This document shows, piece by piece, positions 1 to 9,547 of a DNA stretch of 47,869 nucleotides. Below the pieces are notes generated by a model. It saw only the letters and a program-made list of their open reading frames with translations. It was not told the DNA's origin and ran no database searches. Every line of letters begins with the position of its first letter. Position 1 is the first letter of the stretch. The translations under genes and the position numbers were made by a program. Origin of the DNA: Chitinophagales bacterium (lineage in GTDB: Bacteria; Bacteroidota; Bacteroidia; Chitinophagales; JADJOU01); assembly GCA_030832185.1 (NCBI GenBank), contig JAURJQ010000015.1, positions 1-47,869 on the forward strand, written 5' to 3'.

Positions 1-108
<108 letters not shown>

Positions 109-134
109 ATTTTATTTTGTGGTTTCACAAATTG

Positions 135-168
135 AAAAGCCTCATTCGAAAGATTGGGGCTTTTTTTT
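135..168 (+). terminator. intrinsic terminator of the rRNA operon
   Basis: A-rich stem arm 135-144 (AAAAGCCTCA) pairs with 155-164 (including GGGGC followed by T), and is followed by an eight-base T run (161-168). It lies directly downstream of 5S rRNA, so it most likely ends the rRNA transcript. Confidence 0.85.
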
Positions 169-412
169 GTCAATAATGAAACGATATGTATTTTATAGCT
201 GGTGTATCAATGGAACACCGATTCGCTCGGTTCTAAGAGGTATATAACTTCTTGAATTATAGTTTTATGGATTTACTACATTTTTTATAAGTACCGGGAA
301 GATTTTCATTTAATATTTTTAACAATATATTTTCAATCAATGAGAAACTAAAGTAAAAACAATATCGTTAATTTAACTATATAACAATAAAATTAATTTT
401 AAACCAAACAAT
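169..412. other. intergenic gap, no gene seen
   Basis: About 240 bases between the rRNA terminator and the response regulator. I see no open frame. Two short overlapping hairpins are possible: GGTGT (201-205) with ACACC (214-218), and ACCGA (216-220) with TCGGT (226-230), coordinates accurate to about one base. The rest is AT-rich and probably holds the promoter of the next gene, but no clear TAnnTTTG motif was found. Confidence 0.5.
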
Positions 413-1111
413 ATGGCAACTAAAAAACACTTAATGCTCGTAGAAGACGATGTGAATCTAGGTAACATGATTTATGATAGTCTTGAAATTAACGATTACA
501 CCGTAACACTATATCGTAATGGTGAAGAAGCATGGAATAATTTTGAAAAGGGCAAATATGATATGCTTTTACTAGATATCATGATGCCAAAAAGAGATGG
601 TATATCTCTGGCACGTGAAGTCAGAAAGGTAGATCCTATGATTCCTATCATTTTTTTGACAGCTAAAGGCTTGAAAGAAGATAAAATTCTTGGCTTCAAA
701 GTAGGAGCAGACGATTATATGACGAAGCCTTTTGAGATAGACGAATTAGTAGCCAGAATAGAAGCTATATTCAGGCGTTCACAGAAAGGTATCAACCTAG
801 AAGGTAAGACAGAATTCATTATTGGTAAATATACGTTCAATCTGAATACTAGAACCTTGTCATTTGAAGGTGTACCACAAAAGCTAACAACTAAAGAAGC
901 GGGTCTTCTTGAACAACTTTGTATCCAACAAAATGGTGTATTAACAAGAGAAATCGCATTAAAAGCCGTTTGGGGTTCCGATAATTATTTCACAGGAAGA
1001 AGTATGGATGTTTATATCACTAAAATTAGAAAATATCTCAATAGAGATTCTAACATAGAGATTCAAAATATACACGGTGAAGGCTACAAACTAGTTGTAA
1101 CTCAAAGCTAG
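413..1111 (+). CDS. OmpR/PhoB-family response regulator (RprY-like)
   Basis: DNA-binding response regulator of 232 residues. The receiver domain spans about 1-122, with the acidic pair D12-D13, the phosphoacceptor D55 in the strand LLLDIMMP, T83 and K105 (TKPF). A winged-helix output domain follows (about 132-230), ending with the typical TKIRKYL and HGEGYKL segments. The overall pattern resembles RprY of Bacteroides, but I leave the symbol blank because orthology cannot be proved here. No sensor histidine kinase is adjacent, so it is an orphan locally. It is flanked by terminators on both sides and should be monocistronic. Its targets are unknown; the neighbouring adhesin gene is one possibility on position alone. 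Confidence 0.93.
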   Translation: MATKKHLMLVEDDVNLGNMIYDSLEINDYTVTLYRNGEEAWNNFEKGKYDMLLLDIMMPKRDGISLAREVRKVDPMIPIIFLTAKGLKEDKILGFKVGADDYMTKPFEIDELVARIEAIFRRSQKGINLEGKTEFIIGKYTFNLNTRTLSFEGVPQKLTTKEAGLLEQLCIQQNGVLTREIALKAVWGSDNYFTGRSMDVYITKIRKYLNRDSNIEIQNIHGEGYKLVVTQS

Positions 1112-1140
1112 TTTTTTTCATAATTAATTTTTGGTTGAGA

Positions 1141-1173
1141 GGCAGTCTAGTGATAGACTGCCTTTTTATTTTT
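1141..1173 (+). terminator. intrinsic terminator after the response regulator
   Basis: A perfect 9-bp stem, GGCAGTCTA (1141-1149) with TAGACTGCC (1154-1162), has a four-base loop and is followed by a T-rich tract. It separates the response regulator from the downstream adhesin gene. Confidence 0.9.
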
Positions 1174-1198
1174 ATTATATTTTGAGCAAAATATACGT

Positions 1199-1206
1199 TA
1201 CCTTTG
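1199..1206 (+). promoter_or_regulatory. TAnnTTTG -7 promoter element for the SprB-repeat gene
   Basis: TACCTTTG matches the Bacteroidota -7 consensus TAnnTTTG. With the usual seven-base offset, transcription would start near 1213, giving a leader of about 18 bases before the TTG start at 1231. No convincing -33 element was identified. Confidence 0.6.
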
Positions 1207-1230
1207 TAGTATAAACCTATAGTTACTAGC

Positions 1231-4200
1231 TTGAATAATTCCCTTTTTATTGGAATTTTACTACTTATCTTGCCGATAGAAAAAATAATTGGTCAGGGTT
1301 GTAGTGATGTATCGGTAAAGGTTTCACCTAGTCCTAGCTCTCCACCTAAGAGAGACACAACTGTCTGTAAAGGCTCAGCTCTAGCTCTATCTGTTAGTGT
1401 TCCTACACTGCGCGCTACTACCTCATACACTGTTAATACTATACCATATATAGATCCTATCCCTTGTGAAAGTACAGGATCTTTGGTGGCAGGATCAGGA
1501 ATAAATATAGATGATGGCTATTCTTCTATACAGAACATCGGATTTGATTTCTGTTTTTTTGGAGTATCTCGCAATCAGTTGCAAATATGTGATAATGGCT
1601 TCCTCACATTTTCGGTCAACAAACCTGTTTTGAGCACCTTAACCGCTCCATTCCTGGTTCAATCTCTTCCATTGGCAGCCAATCCGAATCCAGCTGCTGC
1701 AGCTACTACACTGCCTCCAAACTCAATAATGGGGGCATGGATGGATGCTTATTTAGTCACTGGTGGTTCCAATCCAGGAGGAGGGACCATCACAACTCAG
1801 TTAGTAGGAACGGCCCCATTTCGAGCCTATATTGTCAAGTGGAATGATTGCAAATATTATAACTCTTCATGTAGACCTATTGCAGGTATGTTGTTGAGTA
1901 TGAAAATAGTCTTGTATGAAACTACAAATTTGATAGACATATATATAAAGACAAAACCAATATGCACGGTTGGCAGTACTTTTAGATATCTTACTACACA
2001 AGGCATACAAGGCGACTCTACCTTTAAATTTGCAGTGACTCCTGGTAGAAATAATTCTTTATGGGATGGCGTAAATTCTGCGGTAAGGTATACTCCGAAT
2101 GGAACAATAAATACTACCACCATTCAATGGACTAAAAATGGACTACCAATAAGTGCAACGTCTATTGCCAATATTACGCATTCTGATGATTCTGCTAATT
2201 ATGTAGCTAGCATTAATATCTCACAGCCTTGTCCCTCCGGCTCCTTAATAGCGCGAGATACGATTAAAGTAATCGGACAGAATAATACTGTAAATGTAAT
2301 TAATATATTTGATACGATAAGCTGTCTACCCTCTAAGCTATTCGATGCCACTAATGCCTCTGCATTGAGTTATATGTGGGACAATGGTTCTGTGGCTCCT
2401 ACTAGACTCATTAATACCTCTGGAAGATATTTTGTAGTGCGAAGATATAATGCACTAGGATGTAATAGGGATACTGTATTTTACAATATTAGGAAGTATG
2501 ATGCTATTAAAATAGATTCTGTAAAGCGCATAGGTTGCTTCAATAGTGCCAATTTAGGGCAATTGAGATTCAGTGTATCAGGGGATACATCTGGCTGGTT
2601 AGTAGGGACTAATTCTAATCCGGTGTTGAAAGTAAATCCTATTGCGAATCAGCGAAATGGCACGTTTAGTTATTGGGTGAGAAATGGCGGAAATTGTAGA
2701 GATTCTATTACATTGACTCATGATTCGCTTAGAGCAAATTATTTCAAACGAACTAATTTCTGCAATGGAGACTCAAGTGGTCTTATGCGTCTATCTCCTA
2801 TTGGAGGCTATACTCCATTTAGTTATGGATTGACAGGAAGAACCGATCAATCTATAGATTCATTTCAAAAAATCACCACAGGTATCTATACAATTAGTCT
2901 AACTGATATAAATGGTTGCTCTATTTCTAGAACGGATACCATTATTCCTTTTACCAATCTTTCGTTAAACATCGCTGGGGATAGTGCAAGGTGCTTCGGC
3001 GCGAATACTGGTAGAATAATAGCTAGTCTTTCTGGAGGAGTTCCATCGTATACATATTCTATAAACAATGGAGCCTTTGTCGCATCTGGATCCTTTATAA
3101 ATCTCTCGGCAGGTATCTATATAATTAAAACCAAAGATAGTAAAAATTGCTCCATTGATACTTCGATTACGATTCTTCAAAATACTCAAATTCAGCTTAA
3201 CCTATCCAAGCAAAGAAATTGCCCATTTAATGCAAATGGAGTCATAAGTGGACTAGCTTCTGGGGGCAAACCAAGTTATATGTATAGTCTAAATGGAGGT
3301 AGTTTTCAATCTTCCAATACATTTTCTGGTGTTCTAGGTGGACCGCTTGCCGTTTCCGTGAGAGACAATCTAAATTGTATTCGTACTTTTCAAGACACTC
3401 TGCTATCTCATCCTAAACCTAAATTAAATTTAATAGAAAAAAAGAATTTAAGTTGTTATGCTTCCAATGATGGTAAGATTAAGGTCAACACAAGTACCGG
3501 ATTACCTCCATATATGTATTCATGGAGTGTAACAGGCACTGCAGATTCACTTATAAGCCTTGGTATAGGGACTTATACGGCTTTTGTCCTCGATAATAAT
3601 GGGTGCAGGGACACCTTAATAACAGCAATAACTCAGCCAGATTCATTGACAGCTAGTTTTGTTTTGAAGAATCCTCTCTGCCATAACCAAGGTAGTGGTA
3701 GTATCAAAGTCATAGGTATAGGTGGCACGCCTGGTTATAGATTTTCTATCAACTCAGGGGCGTTTAATTCTATCGATTCCTTTACTAATCTTGCGGCTGT
3801 ATCATATACGATTCATATACGAGATAGCAATCTCTGTCTAAAAACCTATTCCAGAACATTGACGAATCCCAGTGCACTTAATATGCTAATAGGAATAGAT
3901 AGTGTATTATGTTTTGGTGGTAATAGCGGAAATATCAATCTATTAGCTACAGGAGGTACACCAGGATTTACCTATCGTATTAATTCAGGAGCTTATGCGA
4001 GTCCGAATCTATTTTCAGGATTGGTCGCGGGTATGTATACCGCTTCTGTGCGCGATACCAATGGTTGCGTTAAAGACTCTAATGTGATGGTACGTTCTTA
4101 CTCAAAAATAAATAGCTCGATAACGATCTTAGATACCATTCGCTGCAAGAATGAAAGTAATGGGAGAATTTCCATAACCGCTAGTGGAGGAAAGTCGCCG

Positions 4201-7200
4201 TATACCTATTCCATAAATGGTGGTAGTTTCCAGACATCGAATGTCTTCTCTGGTCTAGATAAAGGAATGAAATATATTCGAGTGAAGGATGTCTATAATT
4301 GTGAAATCATAGATTCTATCTATATGATAAATCCTGCAGGTATGATCTCTACAATTAATGTTATTCGTAATGTGAGCTGTTACGGACTTTCTAATGCAAA
4401 AACTAAGGTTATAGTGACAGGCGGTGCGGCACCTTATACCTATTTATGGTCTAATGGAATCACCCTAGACTCTAATTCAACACTCAATAAAGGGTTTCAT
4501 TATGTAAAAATATTGGACAACATAAATTGTCGTGATTCAGTCAACGTTTCTATTTCAGAACCTGACTCATTGCATGCTACACTTTCCATTTATAACCCAA
4601 GATGCCATAATACTCTAGGCTCTATAAAAATTAATCCAATAGGCGGGACCAGTCCATATCAATATTCACTTAATGGTGGCGCATACATTGCTGTAGATTC
4701 CTTTGCAAATCTGACAGGTCAGAGCTATTCTATTACCATACGTGATACCAATGCATGCTCTAAAACTTTGACAGCGGTGCTCATAACCCCTAGCCAGCTT
4801 CTAGCTGGCTTTAAGATGGATTCGGCTAAATGTTTTGGAGACAATACAGGCAAGATTACAGTGAACAAAAGTGGTGGAACTGGGACTAAAATTATTCGGA
4901 GTAACTCTGTAGTTCAATCATCCGATACGATAAAAAATTTAACGGCTGGGTTCTATTACATAGAAGTGCTCGATGCTAATAATTGCAAGGTAGATTCAAA
5001 TATTTCTATTCTTCAGTATCCAGATATTAATATAGCTATAATCAAAGATACGGTGCTCTGCTATGGCGCATCTAATGCTGCGATAACCATCAATGGATCT
5101 GGTGGTGCGGGCGGTTTTCAATACGGAGTAAATAGTTCTGCGTTTGGGTCTTCCAATGTAGTTACAAATTTACCAGCGACTACTCATACAGTCAAGGTGC
5201 GCGATATGAATCTGTGCATTAAATCTCTACCTGTTGTGATATCACAGTTAGATTCTATGATCATAAATCTTCAATTAACACAAAATATTTGTTACAGAGA
5301 CAGTCTAGGTAAGGCTAAATTCAATGTAACTGGTGGTAGTTCTCCTTATACCTATTCATTTAATAATGCCGCTTTTTCAAGTTTTGATTCGTTTATTAAT
5401 TTGCCAGCAGGTAATTATCCTTACAGTGTTCGAGATAAAAATAATTGTTTAAAAACTGGCAGCGTAGTTATCACGCAACCTCCGCCCTTAAATAGTAGTG
5501 CCATCATTGATAGTGTGAAATGTTTTAAGCAGACTACAGGCAGTATTCAAGTGAATCCTTCAGGTGGCACGCCTGGTTATTCGATTTCATTTAATGGACA
5601 AGCCTATGCTAGCACTAGTTTATTTGCATCCTTAGCCGCAGGAAATTATAATATTAAAATTCGGGATGCGAATCAATGTATAAAAGATACGAATGTCATT
5701 GTCAGATCGAGTGATTCTTTTTATTATTTATTTACAGTAGATAGTCTCGACTGTTTTAATGCGAATAATGGCCGCGTGACTCTAACCCCTGTGGGTGGGA
5801 AATCTCCATACCAGTATAGTCTTAATGCAGGAGCATTCAATTCAAATAATGTCATCTCCAATTTGACACCAAACGCTCATTCGATAAAGATTAAAGATGT
5901 TTATAATTGTACATTAAGCTTAAATATGACACTTCAAAATCCAAGCCCTATTTTAATTCAAACCGATAGTAATATATCAAATCCATGTTTTGGTGATGCC
6001 AAAGGGCGACTGCAGATTTCGAGCAGCGGGGCTAAATTACCTCATACCTATCTTTGGTCAAATGGGTTGATTACTACTAGAATTACAGGCCTCCTCGCTG
6101 GGACATACACCGTCACCGTTCGTGATGCAAGAAATTGTGCCAAAACACAAACGGAGATTATTAACCAGCCCCCAGACTTTAGCATTGCTCCCATACAACA
6201 AAATTTAAAGTGTTTTGGGGATACAGATGGTAGCATCAGTATAGCTGTGACAGGAGCTAGTCCAGGATATACTTATCTATGGTCAAATGGAAATTCAACC
6301 ACTTCTATTGTAAATCTAATCAAAGGTATATACTCTGTCACTGTGACGGATGCCAATTCTTGTATTACGACTCGAAACTATAATCTGACGCAGCCCGATT
6401 CGATTTCATTTAATCTAGCTAAGACCAATAGTCATTGTGCGGCATCAAAAGATGGTACGATATCAGTCGCTAACTATTCTGGAGGTACCGGTAACCCTTC
6501 CTTTGCATGGAGTCATGGCCCTACTACTATGAACCTTGGGTCTCTAGAACCATTTAAGACTTATACCGTTACAATTACTGATGTCAATAATTGTCAAAGA
6601 CAAAAATCCATCTATATTGATACCATGTATTTACTGAGGATTAAGCTGGATACTCTGGGTATACCTCGCTGTCCATATAGTCTTCTAAATTTAAAACTGA
6701 CACCTTTATCCGGATCGATTCCTTTTGAATTTAATTTAGGGGGATTGAAAAATAGTACGGGAGATTTCCTAAATCAGAAAAATCAAAAATATGTCTATAG
6801 TGTGCAGGATAAATACAATTGCAGCTTTACTGATTCGATAGATTTAGTGCCGAGAGACACTATGAATCTTAATATAATACTTTATTCACCTCCATGCGAG
6901 TCTGCCAATATTTTCCCTGTCAAAGCGAACGTATCAGGAAGTAAAAAGCCATATACCTTCGATTGGCCTCGATCATTTCTAGCTATAGGCGATTCCGCTA
7001 GATATAATGAATCTGGCTACTACGAAGTCGAGGTGAGAGATAATTATAATTGCTTAGTGAAAACTGGTTTCAATCTAACCTTGCCAGAGGGGGCACTGGA
7101 AGGGGTCTTTACAGAAAGAAAGAACTTAAGCTGCTTCAAATTTAATGATGGGATGCTGAAAATTGAAGGTAGAGGAGGAGTCCCGCCTTATAAATATTTA

Positions 7201-8088
7201 TGGAGTACAGGGGAAACATCCGAAAGAATATTCAACCTAGAGGCGAATAAAATCTATCAAGTGACTATCTTCGATTCCGATACCTGCAGATACGTGATGG
7301 ACGGCAAACTATCTCAGCCAGATTCACTAGAGATTGATATTAATAAAACGGATAAAACATGCCTAGAAAGTTCGAACGCGATTATATCTCTTATAGCTAC
7401 AGGAGGTAATCCAAGTTACAGGTATTCTATTGATACGAGTCAAGGCTATCAAAAAGATTCTATTTTTTATGCTGTAAAAGAAGGCAATTATTTGGCTGTG
7501 GTGAGAGATGATAGTTCTTGTACTGCTGCGCAACCGGTGTCCATCGGTATTAAATATGTATTGAATTTAACCTTAGATTCCATTTATCAAATTAAATCTG
7601 GGGCTACCATTTTTATTAATCCCAGTTTAAGTTTAATGCCAAGCTCAGCTTTTTATATCCCCACGTGGACTCCAAGCCTAGGACTGAGCTGCACGGACTG
7701 CCTCAGCACAGAGTTTAGCGGCTATCATACCACTCGTCTAAATTTAAATCTAAAATACGGCGAAGGATGTATCGCAGACTACACTACTCTGGTAAAGGTA
7801 GAGGATACAGAAAAAGACGAACTCTTCATTCCTAATGCTTTTTCACCTAAAGCAGAAAATGAAGAAAATCGAACCTTTAAAGCTTATGCTAACCGTGTAT
7901 TACGATTCGAAATGTCTGTCTATAACCGCTGGGGCGAGAAAGTCTTCGAGACGGATGACATTAGAATAGGCTGGGATGGAAACTATAAAGGCGAACCTGC
8001 TCCTGCAGGGGTATATACCTACACGCTTACGTTGACTAAATTAGATGGAATCAGGCTAATAAAGTCAGGGGAGGTTAGTTTGTTTTAG
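1231..8088 (+). CDS. giant SprB-repeat surface protein with T9SS type B C-terminal domain
   Basis: Secreted protein of 2285 residues. The start codon is TTG: an in-frame stop at 1207-1209 leaves no ATG or GTG before it, and the first residues form a signal peptide (hydrophobic SLFIGILLLILP). Residues about 20-330 form an N-terminal region with a FDFCFFG / NGFLTF segment seen in many Bacteroidota surface proteins. From about 427 to 2110 there are roughly 22 repeats of about 72-75 residues with the pattern C-F-G-N-x-G ... GGTPGYTYSINGGAF ... GxYTVxVRDxxxC, the SprB repeat. Residues about 2197-2285 form the gliding-motility-associated C-terminal domain (FIPNAFSP, YNRWGEKVFE, GWDG, PAGVYTYTL), which directs type IX secretion. 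SprB itself is a mobile gliding adhesin in Flavobacterium; whether this protein drives gliding or only adhesion cannot be told. Confidence 0.93.
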   Translation: MNNSLFIGILLLILPIEKIIGQGCSDVSVKVSPSPSSPPKRDTTVCKGSALALSVSVPTLRATTSYTVNTIPYIDPIPCESTGSLVAGSGINIDDGYSSIQNIGFDFCFFGVSRNQLQICDNGFLTFSVNKPVLSTLTAPFLVQSLPLAANPNPAAAATTLPPNSIMGAWMDAYLVTGGSNPGGGTITTQLVGTAPFRAYIVKWNDCKYYNSSCRPIAGMLLSMKIVLYETTNLIDIYIKTKPICTVGSTFRYLTTQGIQGDSTFKFAVTPGRNNSLWDGVNSAVRYTPNGTINTTTIQWTKNGLPISATSIANITHSDDSANYVASINISQPCPSGSLIARDTIKVIGQNNTVNVINIFDTISCLPSKLFDATNASALSYMWDNGSVAPTRLINTSGRYFVVRRYNALGCNRDTVFYNIRKYDAIKIDSVKRIGCFNSANLGQLRFSVSGDTSGWLVGTNSNPVLKVNPIANQRNGTFSYWVRNGGNCRDSITLTHDSLRANYFKRTNFCNGDSSGLMRLSPIGGYTPFSYGLTGRTDQSIDSFQKITTGIYTISLTDINGCSISRTDTIIPFTNLSLNIAGDSARCFGANTGRIIASLSGGVPSYTYSINNGAFVASGSFINLSAGIYIIKTKDSKNCSIDTSITILQNTQIQLNLSKQRNCPFNANGVISGLASGGKPSYMYSLNGGSFQSSNTFSGVLGGPLAVSVRDNLNCIRTFQDTLLSHPKPKLNLIEKKNLSCYASNDGKIKVNTSTGLPPYMYSWSVTGTADSLISLGIGTYTAFVLDNNGCRDTLITAITQPDSLTASFVLKNPLCHNQGSGSIKVIGIGGTPGYRFSINSGAFNSIDSFTNLAAVSYTIHIRDSNLCLKTYSRTLTNPSALNMLIGIDSVLCFGGNSGNINLLATGGTPGFTYRINSGAYASPNLFSGLVAGMYTASVRDTNGCVKDSNVMVRSYSKINSSITILDTIRCKNESNGRISITASGGKSPYTYSINGGSFQTSNVFSGLDKGMKYIRVKDVYNCEIIDSIYMINPAGMISTINVIRNVSCYGLSNAKTKVIVTGGAAPYTYLWSNGITLDSNSTLNKGFHYVKILDNINCRDSVNVSISEPDSLHATLSIYNPRCHNTLGSIKINPIGGTSPYQYSLNGGAYIAVDSFANLTGQSYSITIRDTNACSKTLTAVLITPSQLLAGFKMDSAKCFGDNTGKITVNKSGGTGTKIIRSNSVVQSSDTIKNLTAGFYYIEVLDANNCKVDSNISILQYPDINIAIIKDTVLCYGASNAAITINGSGGAGGFQYGVNSSAFGSSNVVTNLPATTHTVKVRDMNLCIKSLPVVISQLDSMIINLQLTQNICYRDSLGKAKFNVTGGSSPYTYSFNNAAFSSFDSFINLPAGNYPYSVRDKNNCLKTGSVVITQPPPLNSSAIIDSVKCFKQTTGSIQVNPSGGTPGYSISFNGQAYASTSLFASLAAGNYNIKIRDANQCIKDTNVIVRSSDSFYYLFTVDSLDCFNANNGRVTLTPVGGKSPYQYSLNAGAFNSNNVISNLTPNAHSIKIKDVYNCTLSLNMTLQNPSPILIQTDSNISNPCFGDAKGRLQISSSGAKLPHTYLWSNGLITTRITGLLAGTYTVTVRDARNCAKTQTEIINQPPDFSIAPIQQNLKCFGDTDGSISIAVTGASPGYTYLWSNGNSTTSIVNLIKGIYSVTVTDANSCITTRNYNLTQPDSISFNLAKTNSHCAASKDGTISVANYSGGTGNPSFAWSHGPTTMNLGSLEPFKTYTVTITDVNNCQRQKSIYIDTMYLLRIKLDTLGIPRCPYSLLNLKLTPLSGSIPFEFNLGGLKNSTGDFLNQKNQKYVYSVQDKYNCSFTDSIDLVPRDTMNLNIILYSPPCESANIFPVKANVSGSKKPYTFDWPRSFLAIGDSARYNESGYYEVEVRDNYNCLVKTGFNLTLPEGALEGVFTERKNLSCFKFNDGMLKIEGRGGVPPYKYLWSTGETSERIFNLEANKIYQVTIFDSDTCRYVMDGKLSQPDSLEIDINKTDKTCLESSNAIISLIATGGNPSYRYSIDTSQGYQKDSIFYAVKEGNYLAVVRDDSSCTAAQPVSIGIKYVLNLTLDSIYQIKSGATIFINPSLSLMPSSAFYIPTWTPSLGLSCTDCLSTEFSGYHTTRLNLNLKYGEGCIADYTTLVKVEDTEKDELFIPNAFSPKAENEENRTFKAYANRVLRFEMSVYNRWGEKVFETDDIRIGWDGNYKGEPAPAGVYTYTLTLTKLDGIRLIKSGEVSLF
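2509..7560 (+). repeat. about 22 tandem SprB-type protein repeats
   Basis: Degenerate tandem repeat encoded at roughly 216-225-bp spacing. Well-kept units include those beginning near 2985 (CFGANTG), 3900 (CFGGNSG), 4830 (CFGDNTG), 5510 (CFKQTTG) and 6210 (CFGDTDG). Two subtypes alternate: one with YSINGGAF-like centres and one with YLWSNG centres. The units near 6660-6930 are the most diverged. DNA identity between units is low, so the array looks old rather than freshly expanded. Confidence 0.85.
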
Positions 8089-8313
8089 CTTTTTGGTGCA
8101 GAATTATAAAGAGCCGTAGCTTTAATAATTGTCATCTTAATTATATAGAATGAGGATAAAATACCTAAAAGTCCTGAAATAAGCAAAGAACAATTGTTAT
8201 AAAAATAGTTACACAATATTCAGATTTTCAAATGTTTAGTTTATTTTCACTGCCCCACAACATTAAAAAATTGCTGATTTTCAAAAAACTGTAGATTTTT
8301 TAGAAATAAATAC

Positions 8314-8321
8314 TATCTTTG
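8314..8321 (+). promoter_or_regulatory. upstream TAnnTTTG element (P1) of the S10 operon
   Basis: TATCTTTG followed by CACTCCC matches the Bacteroidota -7 consensus. Transcription from here would begin near 8328 and give a leader of about 240 bases that includes the hairpin at 8358-8388. Confidence 0.55.
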
Positions 8322-8357
8322 CACTCCCTTAGAAAAACTGAGGAAAAAACAACAAAT

Positions 8358-8390
8358 AATCCGTTTTGAGGTGCTTGAGCCTAGGATTTT
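8358..8390 (+). promoter_or_regulatory. possible attenuator-like hairpin in the S10 leader
   Basis: AATCC (8358-8362) pairs with GGATT (8384-8388), and the inner AGG (8369-8371) pairs with CCT (8380-8382). A short T-rich stretch (TTTTGTTG) follows. It lies between the two promoter motifs, so only P1 transcripts would contain it. The stem is short and bulged, so this is tentative. Confidence 0.3.
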
Positions 8391-8466
8391 GTTGATTTGA
8401 ATTCGCTGATTTACAGCTATTTTAGATATTTGTCTAATTTTTTCATATCAATAAGATTTATCTAGT

Positions 8467-8474
8467 TATCTTTG
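8467..8474 (+). promoter_or_regulatory. proximal TAnnTTTG element (P2) of the S10 operon
   Basis: TATCTTTG followed by CACCCTC repeats the same motif as P1 (both read TATCTTTGCA). The predicted start is near 8481, giving an 86-base leader before rpsJ. Confidence 0.6.
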
Positions 8475-8566
8475 CACCCTCAAAAAATGTCAGGGAAGCG
8501 ATAGGAATTTATGTCAAACCCTCTGATATCAAGGACTAAAGAAAGAGAAAAACATAAAAAGACAAT

Positions 8567-8872
8567 ATGAGTCAAAGAATAAGAATTAAGTTGAAGTCGT
8601 ATGACCACAATCTAGTAGATAAATCTGCTGAGAAAATTGTAAAGTCTGTAAAGAGCACAGGTGCTGTAGTATCGGGTCCAATCCCTTTACCTACTCATAA
8701 GAATATCTTTACTATTCTTCGTTCTCCGCACGTAAATTCTAATTCTAAGGAGCAGTTTCAGTTATGTACATATAAGAGATTGTTGGACATTTATTCTTCT
8801 TCTTCCAAGACAGTAGATGCGCTTATGAAGTTAGAATTACCTTCTGGTGTAGACGTAGATATTAAAATATAA
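8567..8872 (+). CDS. rpsJ: 30S ribosomal protein S10
   Basis: 101 residues, the usual length for S10. It sits in the 30S head and, as NusE, also joins transcription antitermination complexes with NusB. Seen here: the N-terminal strand [11 protein letters not shown] (4-14), the SGPIPLPT segment (36-43) that precedes the extended loop, and the [13 protein letters not shown] segment (52-64). It is the first gene of the cluster, after an 86-base leader from P2. Confidence 0.98.
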   Translation: MSQRIRIKLKSYDHNLVDKSAEKIVKSVKSTGAVVSGPIPLPTHKNIFTILRSPHVNSNSKEQFQLCTYKRLLDIYSSSSKTVDALMKLELPSGVDVDIKI

Positions 8873-8918
8873 TCATTAATCATAAAAAATAAGCTTAACC
8901 ATAGCCGCTATTAAAATC

Positions 8919-9539
8919 ATGAAAGGAATCATAGGAAAAAAACTAGGAATGATGAGTTACTTCGACGCTAACGGAAAGAGCGTAGGATGTACAGTCATAG
9001 AAGCTGGTCCGTGTGTAGTTACTCAAATTAAGACGAACGACACCGACGGCTACAGCGCAATGCAAATCGCATTTGAAGAGAAAAAAGAAAAGAATACTAC
9101 CGCCAGTTTGAAAGGTCATTTCGCTAAATCAAACACAACCCCTAAAAAGAAGCTTGTAGAAATAGCAGGTCACGAAGGTAAAAACCTAGGCGACACGATA
9201 GCTGCTGCAGACTTTGTAGAAGGTGATGTAGTAGAAATAGTAGGTATATCCAAAGGAAAAGGATTCCAAGGTGTAGTAAAAAGACACGGTTTCTCGGGTG
9301 TAGGTATGGGTTCTCATGGTCAACATGACAGACAGAGAGCACCAGGATCCATTGGTGCGTCTTCTTATCCATCTAGAGTATTTCCTGGTACTAGAATGGC
9401 AGGCAGAATGGGTGGCGATCAAGTAAAATTGAAAGGCATCAAAGTATTGAAAGTTATAGAAGATAAAAATATTCTAGTCGTAAAAGGTTCTGTACCTGGA
9501 TCGATTGGTTCATATGTAGTACTTCAAAATAAAAAATAA
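8919..9539 (+). CDS. rplC: 50S ribosomal protein L3
   Basis: 206 residues. L3 is an early assembly protein whose long central loop reaches the peptidyl transferase centre. Diagnostic features are the N-terminal [10 protein letters not shown], the [19 protein letters not shown] core, and the glycine-rich loop around [17 protein letters not shown] (about 129-145), which includes the glutamine that is methylated in E. coli. The next gene starts 8 bases after the stop. Confidence 0.98.
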   Translation: MKGIIGKKLGMMSYFDANGKSVGCTVIEAGPCVVTQIKTNDTDGYSAMQIAFEEKKEKNTTASLKGHFAKSNTTPKKKLVEIAGHEGKNLGDTIAAADFVEGDVVEIVGISKGKGFQGVVKRHGFSGVGMGSHGQHDRQRAPGSIGASSYPSRVFPGTRMAGRMGGDQVKLKGIKVLKVIEDKNILVVKGSVPGSIGSYVVLQNKK

Positions 9540-9547
9540 GCTAAGTG

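Larger units (their letters stand above)
8089..8566. other. 478-base intergenic leader upstream of the ribosomal cluster
   Basis: No gene seen. The first 200 bases are AT-rich without a recognisable terminator for the upstream adhesin gene. The second half carries two promoter-like motifs and a hairpin (listed separately), consistent with a long regulated leader for rpsJ. The rpsL-rpsG-fusA block that precedes rpsJ in many bacteria is absent here. Confidence 0.6.

Noticed and set aside
170-412. tRNA or small RNA gene after the rRNA operon.
   Set aside because: Short hairpins are present, but no cloverleaf, TpsiC-loop motif or CCA end could be found.
1857-6236. Minus-strand frames of 60-88 residues within the SprB-repeat gene.
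   Set aside because: No family features, no start signals, and entirely covered by a convincing plus-strand gene.
9142-9422. Two overlapping minus-strand frames in rplC.
   Set aside because: Shadows of L3; the translated sequences look like random, Leu/His/Tyr-rich products.
9545-9547. GTG as the rplD start codon.
   Set aside because: The ATG immediately after it is in frame and is the usual start for MKIDILSIDG-type L4 sequences.
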